Source: JAJPXC01 sp964510535
GTDB taxonomy: Bacteria > Bacteroidota > Bacteroidia > Bacteroidales > Muribaculaceae
Length of the DNA stretch: 64,000 bases
Direction: 5' to 3'
Assembly: GCA_964510535.1 (NCBI GenBank)
Contig: CAZECG010000005.1
Span: 42,442 to 106,441 of the forward strand
Shown: positions 43,019 through 51,651 of the stretch, piece after piece
Position numbering within the stretch: position 1 is the first letter of the stretch
Layout of the letters: the number at the start of each line of letters is the position of its first letter
Program-made: the position numbers and the translations under genes
Notes under the pieces: model-generated
What the model saw: the letters and a program-made list of their open reading frames with translations, nothing else
Told to the model about the DNA's origin: nothing
The model's database searches: none

Positions 43019-44682
43019 TGGAATGATGAGCCGCCGAGAAATTCGCGTAGGAGCGATGTCGGCGGAATCATGCGGTCGCCTATGGAAGAGAAGTAGCCGA
43101 GGAAGCGGAGCAATCGGTACGCTTCGCCATATTCAGGCGCGTCGTGAGGGACGTTGCGCAGAATTTCCTCGCCGTAATCTTTCATTACTCCCAGCTCGAA
43201 TATCAGCGATGAGTTGAATGTGGCATCGGCGTTTTCCTGATAGGGGAATATCCATTTTTCTTCGCCTCGGCGCACACTTGGCCATCGGCGTATTGTCTCG
43301 TTGGCCGACACGCCGCGATATTTATGGTCGCGTATAATGCGCCGCAGCAGGCGGTTGTCGGTCGTCGGCACCCAGTTGTGGTCGTCAATCGACAAGGTGG
43401 TGAGAGCCGAGACATAGACGCGGTATTTCATGCGTTCCTCGATGAGGGCTGTCAGTTCGGGATTCAGGCCGTGGATACCCTCGATTAGCAGAATCGAGCC
43501 GGGTGTGAGCTTGATTTTGTTGCCTTTGTACTGCCTTTTGCCGAGTTCAAAATTATAATATGGCAGTTCCACTTCCTCGCCGGCTATCAGAGCGTTGAGG
43601 TCGTGGTTGAACTGTTTGAGGTCGAGGGCATAGAGTGACTCGTAGTCATAGTCGCCCGCAGCGTCGCGGGGGGTGTCTTCGCGGTTGACGAAATAGTCGT
43701 CGAGGGAAATCATCCGCGGCACGAGTAGATTTGTCATCAGTTGGATTGCCAGACGTTTGCAGGTCGTGGTTTTGCCTGATGACGAAGGGCCGGCTATCAA
43801 AACCACGCGCGCGCCTCCTTGATTATAGCGGGCGGTTATCTCGTCGGAAATGCGAGCGATTTTTTTGTCGTGTAGTGCTTCGGCAACGTTTATCAGCAGG
43901 TCGGCTTGGCCTTTAGCGACGGCCTCGTTTAGTTCGCCGACGTTTTTGATTTTGATGATTTCGTTGAACCGCAGGTGGTCGGTGAACGCCTTGAACATTT
44001 TCTCTTGTGGCAGCGGTTGTGGCGTGACCGCCGGGTTATCCTTGTCGATGCCGAGTAGGAGCATACCCTCTTTGTATGGGATGAGGTCAAACACATCGAG
44101 CGCTCCAGTAGACGGGGCGAGGTTGCCGTAGTAGCTGTCGCACAAGTCGCCGAGACGGTAGTAGACGGTGTATAACGAATGTGTCGAACGCAGTAGTTTA
44201 ACCTTGTCGTGTAGTCCCTGACGCTCGAAAATCTTAATGACATCTGTTGTTAGCCGTTCTTTCCGCTCAAACTTGATGTCGGCCTCAACAAGCCGTCGCA
44301 TCTCATCGCGGAGCTTTTCGACAACTGTCGCGTCAACCTCAGGCGCGCCCCACAGGCGGCAATAGTAGCCGTGGGATATGGAGTGCTCAATGCGTAGGGT
44401 AGAACCGGGAAAGAGGTTGTTGACGGCTTTGTAGAGCATCATGCAGAGCGAACGCACATAGACGCGCATCCCTGATGCGCTTGTGGCCGGGAGAAATTCG
44501 ACCTGTTTAGGAGCGAACACGGGATATTGTAAATCCTCAGTCTTGTTATTGACACGGGCGCATATCGGTTTTATGTCGATTTGGTCGGCTATGCGCGTGT
44601 AGATGTCGCTCAGTGTCTCGCCCCCCTCGACAGGGATGTACTCCTCGGTGTTTTTGCAGTATATTTTAAGTTGCGAGCTCAT
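43012..44682 (-). CDS. TGS-domain nucleoside (uridine) kinase, 556 aa
   Basis: An N-terminal TGS domain (LKIYCKNTEEYIPVEGGETL, residues 5-65) and a threonyl-tRNA-synthetase-like second domain precede a phosphoribulokinase/uridine-kinase domain, with P-loop IAGPSSSGKTTTCK near residue 290 and LIEGIHGLNPEL near residue 400. This fusion is widespread in Bacteroidota and some Firmicutes; uridine or another nucleoside is the presumed substrate, but the TGS part is unexplained. It is the last gene of a three-gene unit and overlaps the LPS-kinase-like gene by ATGA. Confidence 0.88.
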   Translation of the reverse strand: MSSQLKIYCKNTEEYIPVEGGETLSDIYTRIADQIDIKPICARVNNKTEDLQYPVFAPKQVEFLPATSASGMRVYVRSLCMMLYKAVNNLFPGSTLRIEHSISHGYYCRLWGAPEVDATVVEKLRDEMRRLVEADIKFERKERLTTDVIKIFERQGLHDKVKLLRSTHSLYTVYYRLGDLCDSYYGNLAPSTGALDVFDLIPYKEGMLLLGIDKDNPAVTPQPLPQEKMFKAFTDHLRFNEIIKIKNVGELNEAVAKGQADLLINVAEALHDKKIARISDEITARYNQGGARVVLIAGPSSSGKTTTCKRLAIQLMTNLLVPRMISLDDYFVNREDTPRDAAGDYDYESLYALDLKQFNHDLNALIAGEEVELPYYNFELGKRQYKGNKIKLTPGSILLIEGIHGLNPELTALIEERMKYRVYVSALTTLSIDDHNWVPTTDNRLLRRIIRDHKYRGVSANETIRRWPSVRRGEEKWIFPYQENADATFNSSLIFELGVMKDYGEEILRNVPHDAPEYGEAYRLLRFLGYFSSIGDRMIPPTSLLREFLGGSSFHY

Positions 44683-45461
44683 TTTTTCTTGTTATTTCCC
44701 CTTAGGTGTAGTTTTGTTAATAGTCGTTTTATAAAATGTTTTCGCCGCTGTGATCGTTCATAGTCGGCGACCCTTGACAGGGCTTCGGCTTCCATCTCGT
44801 CGGGGTCGATGTCGGCTTCCATGGCATAGTATCGGGCGAGGGCTGTGAGCTGGTCGCGGTTGAGGCTCAACGCTCGGAAGTTGCGCATTAGTTTGTCGCG
44901 GTCATCGACTCCGAACTCCATGCGGTTCACGTCGACATAGTGGAATGTGTAGCCGCCGTCGGGCCGTCGGGTATAGAGTATGTTGCCGGGTGAGTAGTCT
45001 TTGTTGAACACCTTTGTGCGGTGGAGTTTCACCATCTCGGCGGCGAGGGCTTTCAGCAGCGGGTCGGCATCAGGTTTTTGGTCGCAATAGCGCATATTTT
45101 CGCTTGGCAGATACAGACAGGTGTAATAGCTCCGTCTGAGCCTCCCTCCTTTCCGCTCCTCGCTGTATCCCACCGGGGTGGGGGAGTGAAACCCTATCTC
45201 GTTGAGATGAGAGGCGTTTTCAAACGACCTGCGAGCCTTGCTTTTGCGGAATGTGGTGTAGACCAGTGAGTTTATCAGTTTCGGTCTGTGGAAGGCTTTG
45301 ACCGTCAGGTCTGCTCCTCGGTAGGTGAAACGGTAGACGGTGTTGCGCCGTCCGCCGTAGATGATTTCAGCGTTGGCAGGTGCGCCGTTTTCAGCGATTA
45401 TGTACACAATATCGTTGATTTCGGCGAAGTCCGGGTTGACGACGACTATGTTTTGTGACAT
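44679..45461 (-). CDS. Lipopolysaccharide core kinase (InaA/WaaP-like) family protein, 260 aa
   Basis: A kinase-fold protein: an ATP-binding N-lobe, then the catalytic loop FNKDYSPGNILY near residue 178 (Asp and Asn of the HxDxxxxN type) and VDVNRMEFG near residue 205, where Asp would be the metal ligand. This group phosphorylates LPS core heptose or Kdo in the cytoplasm. I chose the ATG at 45461 (MSQNIVVVNP); the frame is open much farther upstream, but that part is the antisense-like shadow of the glycosyltransferase gene. It lies 2 bases after that gene. Confidence 0.85.
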   Translation of the reverse strand: MSQNIVVVNPDFAEINDIVYIIAENGAPANAEIIYGGRRNTVYRFTYRGADLTVKAFHRPKLINSLVYTTFRKSKARRSFENASHLNEIGFHSPTPVGYSEERKGGRLRRSYYTCLYLPSENMRYCDQKPDADPLLKALAAEMVKLHRTKVFNKDYSPGNILYTRRPDGGYTFHYVDVNRMEFGVDDRDKLMRNFRALSLNRDQLTALARYYAMEADIDPDEMEAEALSRVADYERSQRRKHFIKRLLTKLHLRGNNKKK

Positions 45462-45463
45462 GG

Positions 45464-46228
45464 TCAGTTGTTTTGGTTCTTTAATATGCGTCGGGCGAGT
45501 CGATAGGATATGAAGGTCGAGCGGAAACATTCCCGGCTTATGGCTCGCCCTACAGAGCCGTCGAGAATCGCGCCCCGTCCGATGAGGCAGCCTATGAAGT
45601 CGCGGATTCCGTTGACCAACGGAGCCAAGGGGGAGATTGAGTCGTTGTTGGCGGCGAGCACCCGCCCGCGGAGTGCGGCCTGCAGTGCCTGCGTGCGGCG
45701 GTAGTCGGCCGGGGTGTCGCAACGGTAGTGTAGTATGTCGCCCTCGACCAGGCATGGCCGCACCGAGTCGGGGAACACCACTTTCTCGCGCACGTCGCGG
45801 AGATTCCAGCTCGCATAACTTTTGTCGAAAAGTCGCGTCTGCAAGTCGGGGTACCACCCGGAGTGTCTCACCGGGGTGCCGCAATAGAAGTTTAGCCTTG
45901 AGAAGGCGTAGACGCGGTGGGTGAAGCCGTCAGCCTTCAGTTTCATCAGATTCTTGCGTAATGCCGGCGACAGCACTTCGTCGGCGTCGATGGCGAGCAC
46001 ATAGCGGTGAGATGTCAGCGATGTGGCATACTGTCTTTGCGCTCCGTATCCTTGAAACCGCCGTTGACTGACTTTGCAGCCGTTCTTGCGGCATATATCG
46101 ACAGTGTCATCGGTCGAAAATGAGTCAACAACAATAATCTCGTCGGCAATCCCCTGGAGGGAGCGTAGGCATTGCTCAATCCTTGATTGTTCGTTGAGTG
46201 TGATAATTGTGGCTGAAATCTTAGTCAT
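45464..46228 (-). CDS. WaaE/KdtX-like family 2 glycosyltransferase, 254 aa
   Basis: A short GT2 enzyme with ISATIITLNEQSRIEQCLRSL at the N-terminus, IIVVDSFSTDDTVDI near residue 35 and the metal-binding LAIDADEVLS near residue 78; the compact length and C-terminal Arg-rich helix match the LPS-core beta-glucosyltransferase group (WaaE/KdtX). The following LPS-kinase-like gene supports a role in LPS core assembly. I chose the ATG at 46228, which starts MTKISATI and lies about 35 bases after a -7 element. Confidence 0.88.
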   Translation of the reverse strand: MTKISATIITLNEQSRIEQCLRSLQGIADEIIVVDSFSTDDTVDICRKNGCKVSQRRFQGYGAQRQYATSLTSHRYVLAIDADEVLSPALRKNLMKLKADGFTHRVYAFSRLNFYCGTPVRHSGWYPDLQTRLFDKSYASWNLRDVREKVVFPDSVRPCLVEGDILHYRCDTPADYRRTQALQAALRGRVLAANNDSISPLAPLVNGIRDFIGCLIGRGAILDGSVGRAISRECFRSTFISYRLARRILKNQNN

Positions 46229-46264
46229 GGTTTTGTCGGCCGGGTTTGTGGTTGGTCTCAATGG

Positions 46265-46272
46265 CAAAGATA
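46265..46272 (-). promoter_or_regulatory. -7 element of the LPS-core gene unit
   Basis: TATCTTTG on the minus strand, upstream of the GT2 gene; it would drive GT2, LPS-kinase-like and nucleoside kinase genes together. Confidence 0.55.
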
Positions 46273-46312
46273 GTTGTTTCGGCTCAGTTATACAAACAAT
46301 CACAAGGCTTGG

Positions 46313-47038
46313 TTAGCGTCGTGGTATAGAGCGGTAATGGGCTTTGAGCGCGGGGTCGAGGCGTTCGATGGCATATGAGAGCATCACCCGCGGCATCGAG
46401 CGGGCATATTCGTCGAGAAATCCAAGCAACGCTTTCTCGCCGCAATGTTTACCCACCTCGCGCAGCATCCATCCCGTGGCTTTGTGTATGAGCGGATGGG
46501 TGTGAGAGATGTAACGCTTGGCGATGCGGAATGTCTCGGTGGGGTTCCCTAAGCGTATGGTCGGATGTGTGGCTACGATAGCCGAGCGTTGCTCCCATAG
46601 ATTTTCTGATTGGCTCAGTTTGTCGAGTAGGGTAGGGTCGGGGCGGAGCGTGAGCCAGTGGCCGAGGATGTAAGGGGCGGAAAGGTCTACCAGATCCCAG
46701 TTGTTGGCGCGCCACGCGCACTCGGTGAGATATAAATCGACAATCTCTTTTTTGTCAGTAATCAGTTTCCTCTTTTTGTAGCGTGCCACCAACGCGAGCA
46801 GTCCCGACAGACGATGCTCGTGAACGGGTGATTTTATCATTTCTATAATCGCTTCTGCCGGAGCGTCGGCGTAGCGCCGGGCTACCGGGCGGTTGTCGGG
46901 TACGGTCACACCCATAAAAATGTCGCCTTCGCCGTATTCGCCCGGCCCGGTCTTGAAAAACGATGATAGAATCGCTATTTTTTCGGGGCGGGCCAACTTG
47001 GCCAGTTCGTCTTTCCAGTCATTTGTCAATTCACTCAT
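46313..47038 (-). CDS. AlkD-like DNA alkylation repair protein, 241 aa
   Basis: A HEAT-repeat-like helical protein that in characterised AlkD removes N3- and N7-alkylated purines from DNA. Recognisable are ARPEKIAILSSFFKTGPGEYGEGDIFMGV near residue 15 (key text KTGPGEYGEGD), ECAWRANNWDLVDLSAPYILG near residue 115 with the catalytic-surface WD pair, and the C-terminal HPLIHKATGWMLREVGKH. I chose the ATG at 47038 over the upstream one at 47110, since the extra 24 residues span the -7 element. Confidence 0.88.
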   Translation of the reverse strand: MSELTNDWKDELAKLARPEKIAILSSFFKTGPGEYGEGDIFMGVTVPDNRPVARRYADAPAEAIIEMIKSPVHEHRLSGLLALVARYKKRKLITDKKEIVDLYLTECAWRANNWDLVDLSAPYILGHWLTLRPDPTLLDKLSQSENLWEQRSAIVATHPTIRLGNPTETFRIAKRYISHTHPLIHKATGWMLREVGKHCGEKALLGFLDEYARSMPRVMLSYAIERLDPALKAHYRSIPRR

Positions 47039-47087
47039 GGTCTCGATTGTTGGGCGAGCGCGGACTCTTGCATTTTTCCGTCCATTG

Positions 47088-47095
47088 CAAATGTA
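47088..47095 (-). promoter_or_regulatory. -7 element for the AlkD-like gene
   Basis: TACATTTG on the minus strand, 50 bases before the chosen start. Confidence 0.5.
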
Positions 47096-47098
47096 GTT

Positions 47099-47298
47099 AA
47101 ATTTTTTCACAGTGAGATTCCGTTTTTGTCGTACGTCGGGGTGTGTTTTTGTGAATTTTGAAACCTCAAGAAGTTGCGGAGTGCGATAAGGGATTGGTGG
47201 ATAGCGCGATACGTCTGTTTATGGGCTTCTTGTCTTTTTTGTCAGATATTTTTTTGAGAGCCGGTCGCGCGACAGTTTAGGGTATAAATCGAAAAAAG
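47099..47298. other. Divergent intergenic stretch without a gene
   Basis: Between the AlkD-like and SpmAB genes (309 bases apart) there are only the two divergent promoters and AT-rich sequence. I see no hairpin, repeat or RNA gene. Confidence 0.5.
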
Positions 47299-47329
47299 TT
47301 GGAAAAAGAGGAAAGTTGCTGTAACTTTG
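47299..47329 (+). promoter_or_regulatory. Promoter of the SpmAB gene
   Basis: -33 candidate TTGG (47299-47302), 19-base spacer, -7 TAACTTTG (47322-47329); the start codon follows 18 bases later. Confidence 0.6.
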
Positions 47330-47347
47330 ACAATCTAAAATCGCAAT

Positions 47348-48580
47348 ATGGTACTCAATTATATTTGGATAGCATTTTTTCTTATCGCCTTTGTGGTGGC
47401 GGTGGGGAAAACTTTGTTCATGGGAGACTATGCCGTGTGGAGCGACATCATGGGAGCGTCGTTCACGTCGGCAGGCACGGCATTTGAAATCTCGTTGGGT
47501 CTGACGGGGGTGTTATCGTTGTGGCTCGGTCTGATGAAGATTGGTGAGCGCGGCGGTGTCATATCGTTTCTTGGGCGTATGATAAGCCCGCTTTTTTGCC
47601 GTCTGTTTCCCGGAGTGCCGAAAGGTCATCCCGCCATGGGTTCTATCTTCATGAACGTGTCGGCCAATATGCTTGGCCTTGACAACGCCGCGACTCCGAT
47701 GGGACTGAAGGCGATGCAGGAGTTGCAATCGCTCAATAAAGAAAAAGACACGGCTACTGATGCCATGATTATGTTTCTTGTTCTTAACGCTTCGGGGCTT
47801 TGTCTGATACCGATAAGCATAATGATGTATCGCGCGCAGGCCGGAGCCGCCAATCCGACCGACGTGTTTCTCCCCATATTGCTTGCCACCTTTATCTCCA
47901 CAATGTTTGGCATTGTGCTGCTTTGCATCAAGCAGCGCATCAAGCTTTTCGACCCCGTGTTGCTCTCATGGCTCGGAGGCATGGGCGTGGTCATCGGGTG
48001 CATCGTTTGGTTTTTCGCATCGCTTTCCAAGGAGGCGGTTCAGCTATATTCGGGATTTATCGCCAACAGTCTGCTATTTTTGGTGATTGTGGTGTTTCTG
48101 CTGGCAGGTCTGCGTAAAAAAGTGAATATGTATGACTCCTTCATCGAAGGAGCTAAAGAGGGCTTTAAAACCGCCGTGATGATAATCCCCTATCTTGTCG
48201 CCATACTCGTTGCCATCGGTATGTTTCGCACATCGGGTGCCATGGATGTGCTGACGAGCGTCATGGAGCGCGCTGTTTCGGCTATGGGGTTTGACGCTCA
48301 ATGGGTTGGAGCGTTGCCGACCGCTTTGATGAAACCGTTGAGCGGCAGCGGCTCGCGGGGGATGATGGTAGATTTGATGTCGACTTACGGAGCTGACGCT
48401 TTTGTGTCGCGCGTATCGGCTGCGATACAGGGGAGTACCGACACAATGTTCTATGTGCTTGCCGTCTACTTTGGCAGCGTCGGGGTCACCAAGACCCGCT
48501 ATGCGGTGGGCTACGCGCTACTTGTCGATGTCATAGGCTCCATCTCGGGCGTGATAGCGGCTTATATTTTCTTTGGGTGA
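47348..48580 (+). CDS. Fused SpmA-SpmB nucleoside-recognition (Gate) membrane protein, 410 aa
   Basis: The N-terminal half matches SpmA (GLTGVLSLWLGLMKIGERGG near residue 55, then FMNVSANMLGLDNAATPMGLKAMQEL near residue 101) and the C-terminal half matches SpmB (FIEGAKEGFKTAVMIIPYLVA near residue 262, LMKPLSGSGSRGMMVDLM near residue 330). In Bacillus the separate proteins help dehydrate the spore core. This organism group does not sporulate, and the single fused polypeptide probably works as a transporter of unknown substrate. Inner membrane, about ten segments. Confidence 0.9.
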   Translation: MVLNYIWIAFFLIAFVVAVGKTLFMGDYAVWSDIMGASFTSAGTAFEISLGLTGVLSLWLGLMKIGERGGVISFLGRMISPLFCRLFPGVPKGHPAMGSIFMNVSANMLGLDNAATPMGLKAMQELQSLNKEKDTATDAMIMFLVLNASGLCLIPISIMMYRAQAGAANPTDVFLPILLATFISTMFGIVLLCIKQRIKLFDPVLLSWLGGMGVVIGCIVWFFASLSKEAVQLYSGFIANSLLFLVIVVFLLAGLRKKVNMYDSFIEGAKEGFKTAVMIIPYLVAILVAIGMFRTSGAMDVLTSVMERAVSAMGFDAQWVGALPTALMKPLSGSGSRGMMVDLMSTYGADAFVSRVSAAIQGSTDTMFYVLAVYFGSVGVTKTRYAVGYALLVDVIGSISGVIAAYIFFG

Positions 48581-48610
48581 TTGGCTATTGCATTTGCCCG
48601 CTGAAAGTCG

Positions 48611-48618
48611 TATTTTTG
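48611..48618 (+). promoter_or_regulatory. -7 element of the ybeY promoter
   Basis: TATTTTTG; TTGC at 48588-48591 gives a 19-base spacing as a -33 candidate. It may also serve mnmG downstream. Confidence 0.5.
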
Positions 48619-48662
48619 TGAGTTATTTGCGTCCCGTCTAATCGGGTGCGGAATGAATAAAA

Positions 48663-49109
48663 ATGAAATCAAGTTCCGACAAAATCCAATGGACCGCTCA
48701 GCGCGTAGAGTTGCCCGGCATCGACACTGCGGCGTTCTCGCGGTGGATAGATGCCGTCGCAGCCGCTCATGGCAGAATCTTGGGCGAAATTACCTATATA
48801 TTTTGTGATGATGACCGGATTATTGAGATCAACCGAGAGTTTCTGCAACATGATTATTACACCGACATCATCACATTTGATTACTCGCGCGGGCGTCTGA
48901 TTCGCGGCGATTTGTTTATCTCTCTCGACACTGTCGCGAGCAATGCCGAGCTTGTAGGCGCGACTTATCGCGACGAATTATGCCGTGTAATTATTCACGG
49001 TGTATTGCATCTTTGCGGCATCAACGACAAGGGCCCGGGTGAGCGTGAAATAATGGAGCGGAATGAGAACGATGCGCTCGCCATGTTGAGCGAGTATCTG
49101 AAACCGTGA
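48663..49109 (+). CDS. ybeY: Endoribonuclease YbeY (16S rRNA maturation)
   Basis: A 148-residue metal-dependent RNase acting in 16S rRNA 3'-end maturation and ribosome quality control. The FDYSRGRLIRGDLFISLDT segment and HGVLHLCGINDKGPGEREIM near residue 112 identify it. Of the three metal-binding His residues of the family, His112 and His116 are present, whereas the third position is Asp122, a form I also recall from other Bacteroidota. mnmG follows 21 bases after the stop. Confidence 0.93.
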   Translation: MKSSSDKIQWTAQRVELPGIDTAAFSRWIDAVAAAHGRILGEITYIFCDDDRIIEINREFLQHDYYTDIITFDYSRGRLIRGDLFISLDTVASNAELVGATYRDELCRVIIHGVLHLCGINDKGPGEREIMERNENDALAMLSEYLKP

Positions 49110-49130
49110 TTGAGCATTAAGAAGTACGAT

Positions 49131-51008
49131 ATGAGATTTGATTATGACGTGATAGTTATCGGTGCAGGCCATGCAGGGTGTGAGGCGGCTTTGGCGGCCT
49201 CGCGCCTCGGTTCTGAGACGCTGTTGGTGACTATCGACATGAATAAGATTGCTCAAATGAGCTGTAATCCGGCTGTTGGTGGAATAGCTAAGGGGCAGAT
49301 AGTCAGGGAAATAGATGCTCTTGGCGGCGAGATGGGCATCATCACCGACCGCACTGCCATTCAGTTCAGAATGCTTAACCGCTCCAAAGGCCCTGCCATG
49401 TGGAGCCCGCGCTCGCAAAGCGACCGCGTGAGGTTCAGCCAATTGTGGCGCAAGACGCTTGAAAACGCTCCTAACCTGTTTATGTGGCAGGACTCCGTTA
49501 CAGCCCTGACCATTGAAGACGGCAGCGTCAGAGGCATTAAAACGGCTCTGGGGATTGAGTTCAGGGCTAAGTCTGTGGTCTTGACCGCCGGGACTTTCCT
49601 TAACGGATTGATGCACGTCGGCCGCGCTCAAGTCGAGGGCGGACGAGTGGCTGAGCCGGCAGCGCATGGCATAACGGAGCAATTGCGCTCTCTCGGTTTC
49701 GCAACTGACAGGATGAAAACCGGTACGCCGGTGCGTATTGATGGCCGCTCGGTGAAATGGGAGCTTACAAACCCGCAGGCTGGCGACAACGATTTCCATA
49801 AATTTTCATACCTTCCCTATGTGTCGCGCGAGTTGAAACAGCTCAACTGCTACACAACCTATACCAATGAGCGCACTCATGAAATTCTGCGTGAGGGTTT
49901 GCCCGACTCGCCGTTGTATAATGGCCAAATTAAGAGTATCGGCCCCCGTTATTGTCCCAGCATAGAGACTAAAATTGTCACATTTGCCGATAAAACCGAA
50001 CACCAATTGTTTCTCGAGCCGGAAGGGGAGGCCACTCAAGAATATTATCTCAACGGGTTCTCCTCGTCATTGCCGTTTCAAACTCAGATTGACGCGTTGC
50101 AATCCATACCGGCGTTGGCTGATGTTCAGATTTACCGTCCGGGATATGCCATAGAGTATGACTTTTTCGACCCGACGCAATTAAAACACACGCTTGAGAC
50201 CAAACTTGTCAAAGGGTTGTTTTTCGCAGGTCAGGTCAATGGGACGACTGGATATGAGGAGGCTGCCGGGCAGGGCCTTATCGCGGGAATCAATGCCGAT
50301 GCCTCGGCCCGTGGCAAAGCACCGTTCACCTTGTCGCGCGACGAGGCGTATATCGGAGTTCTCATTGACGACCTTGTCACCAAAGGCGTGGATGAGCCTT
50401 ACCGTATGTTCACGTCGAGGGCTGAGTATCGCATCTTGCTTAGACAAGACGATGCCGATATGAGGCTCACTCCGCGTGGTTACGAAATCGGGCTTGTCAC
50501 CGATGAGCGATATAATCTGATGCTCTCTAAACGACAGCAACGAGACGGTTTGATTGAATTTGCCCGCAACTATTCGATTAAACCTGCGCTGATAAATGAC
50601 GCTTTGCAACAGCTCGGAACATCGCCTCTTTTCCACGGCGTGAAGCTCTATGACTTGGTCTTGCGTCCACAGCTCGATTTCAAAAAGCTCGCTCCCCATA
50701 TCGACGCGCTTGATAAATATCTCGCAACGTTGGAGCCTAAGCGTCGAGATGAGATAATCGAAGCAGCCGAAATTTTGATAAAGTATCAAGGGTATATCGA
50801 CAGGGAACGCCAGATTGCCGACAGACTAATGCGACTCGAGAGCGTGAGACTTGGTGCTAAACTTGATTACTCTTCCATCAAAGCGTTGTCGACCGAAGCC
50901 CGCCAAAAACTGGAAAAAATCCGTCCTGAGACCATCGGGCAGGCTTCACGGATTCCGGGAATATCACCGAGCGATGTCAATATCCTTTTGCTGTTGCTTG
51001 GAAGATGA
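49131..51008 (+). CDS. mnmG: tRNA uridine-5-carboxymethylaminomethyl modification enzyme MnmG
   Basis: FAD enzyme that, with MnmE, modifies the wobble uridine of several tRNAs. Present are the FAD motif VIVIGAGHAGCEAALAASRLG near residue 6, SCNPAVGGIAKGQIVREIDALGG near residue 45, TGTFLNGLMHVG near residue 150, NGTTGYEEAAGQGLIAG near residue 365 and the C-terminal helical part ending IPGISPSDVNILLLLLGR. I chose the ATG at 49131 rather than the TTG at 49110, since it begins MRFDYDVIV like relatives. Confidence 0.96.
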   Translation: MRFDYDVIVIGAGHAGCEAALAASRLGSETLLVTIDMNKIAQMSCNPAVGGIAKGQIVREIDALGGEMGIITDRTAIQFRMLNRSKGPAMWSPRSQSDRVRFSQLWRKTLENAPNLFMWQDSVTALTIEDGSVRGIKTALGIEFRAKSVVLTAGTFLNGLMHVGRAQVEGGRVAEPAAHGITEQLRSLGFATDRMKTGTPVRIDGRSVKWELTNPQAGDNDFHKFSYLPYVSRELKQLNCYTTYTNERTHEILREGLPDSPLYNGQIKSIGPRYCPSIETKIVTFADKTEHQLFLEPEGEATQEYYLNGFSSSLPFQTQIDALQSIPALADVQIYRPGYAIEYDFFDPTQLKHTLETKLVKGLFFAGQVNGTTGYEEAAGQGLIAGINADASARGKAPFTLSRDEAYIGVLIDDLVTKGVDEPYRMFTSRAEYRILLRQDDADMRLTPRGYEIGLVTDERYNLMLSKRQQRDGLIEFARNYSIKPALINDALQQLGTSPLFHGVKLYDLVLRPQLDFKKLAPHIDALDKYLATLEPKRRDEIIEAAEILIKYQGYIDRERQIADRLMRLESVRLGAKLDYSSIKALSTEARQKLEKIRPETIGQASRIPGISPSDVNILLLLLGR

Positions 51009-51079
51009 CGGCTCTCGGTGTTTCACGTGGAACATTTTTATATTGCAAAATATCAAACAATTAATACCGAAAAGAAAGC

Positions 51080-51598
51080 ATGGAGTACATTAAATCAAAA
51101 ATCCGCGATGTAGCCGATTTCCCTCAGAAAGGAGTCTTGTTTAAAGACCTGACTACCGCGTTCAAGGACCCGCGTGCATTGCACGTTATCGGTTGGGACT
51201 TGTCGCAAATTTATCGCGACAAAGGCGTTACTAAGGTGGTCGGCATCGAATCGCGAGGATTCATCGGCGGTTCGATTCTCGCTTTTGAGCTCGGCGCGGG
51301 TTTCGTGCCTTGCCGTAAACCCGGAAAGCTGCCCGCCGACACCATTTCGGCCACATATGATAAGGAGTATGGCAAGGATACTATCGAGATTCACAGCGAC
51401 GCGATTTCCGAAGATGACATTGTGGTGATTCACGATGACGTGCTTGCAACCGGTGGCACAATGGCCGCAGCCTACAATCTCGTGAAGCAGTTTAACCCCA
51501 AGAAGATATATGTCAACTTCATCATCGAGTTGACTGGTCTTAATGGCCGCGCCGCGCTTCCCGCTGACGCTGAAGTGACATCATTGATAAAATATTAG
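51080..51598 (+). CDS. apt: Adenine phosphoribosyltransferase
   Basis: Salvages adenine to AMP using PRPP. The 172-residue type I PRTase has IRDVADFPQKGVLFKDLT at the N-terminus, VGIESRGFIGGSILA near residue 53, VPCRKPGKLP near residue 75 and the PRPP loop VVIHDDVLATGGTM near residue 114. Confidence 0.96.
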   Translation: MEYIKSKIRDVADFPQKGVLFKDLTTAFKDPRALHVIGWDLSQIYRDKGVTKVVGIESRGFIGGSILAFELGAGFVPCRKPGKLPADTISATYDKEYGKDTIEIHSDAISEDDIVVIHDDVLATGGTMAAAYNLVKQFNPKKIYVNFIIELTGLNGRAALPADAEVTSLIKY

Positions 51599-51610
51599 GC
51601 CGCGAGCGAG

Positions 51611-51640
51611 TTTTCGCTTCCGTCAAGTTTTTCGCTTCCG
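51611..51640. repeat. 12-base direct repeat upstream of uvrC
   Basis: TTTTCGCTTCCG at 51611-51622 and 51629-51640, 18 bases apart, filling the short apt-uvrC gap. No clear regulatory meaning. Confidence 0.55.
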
Positions 51641-51651
51641 ACAAATCGCCT

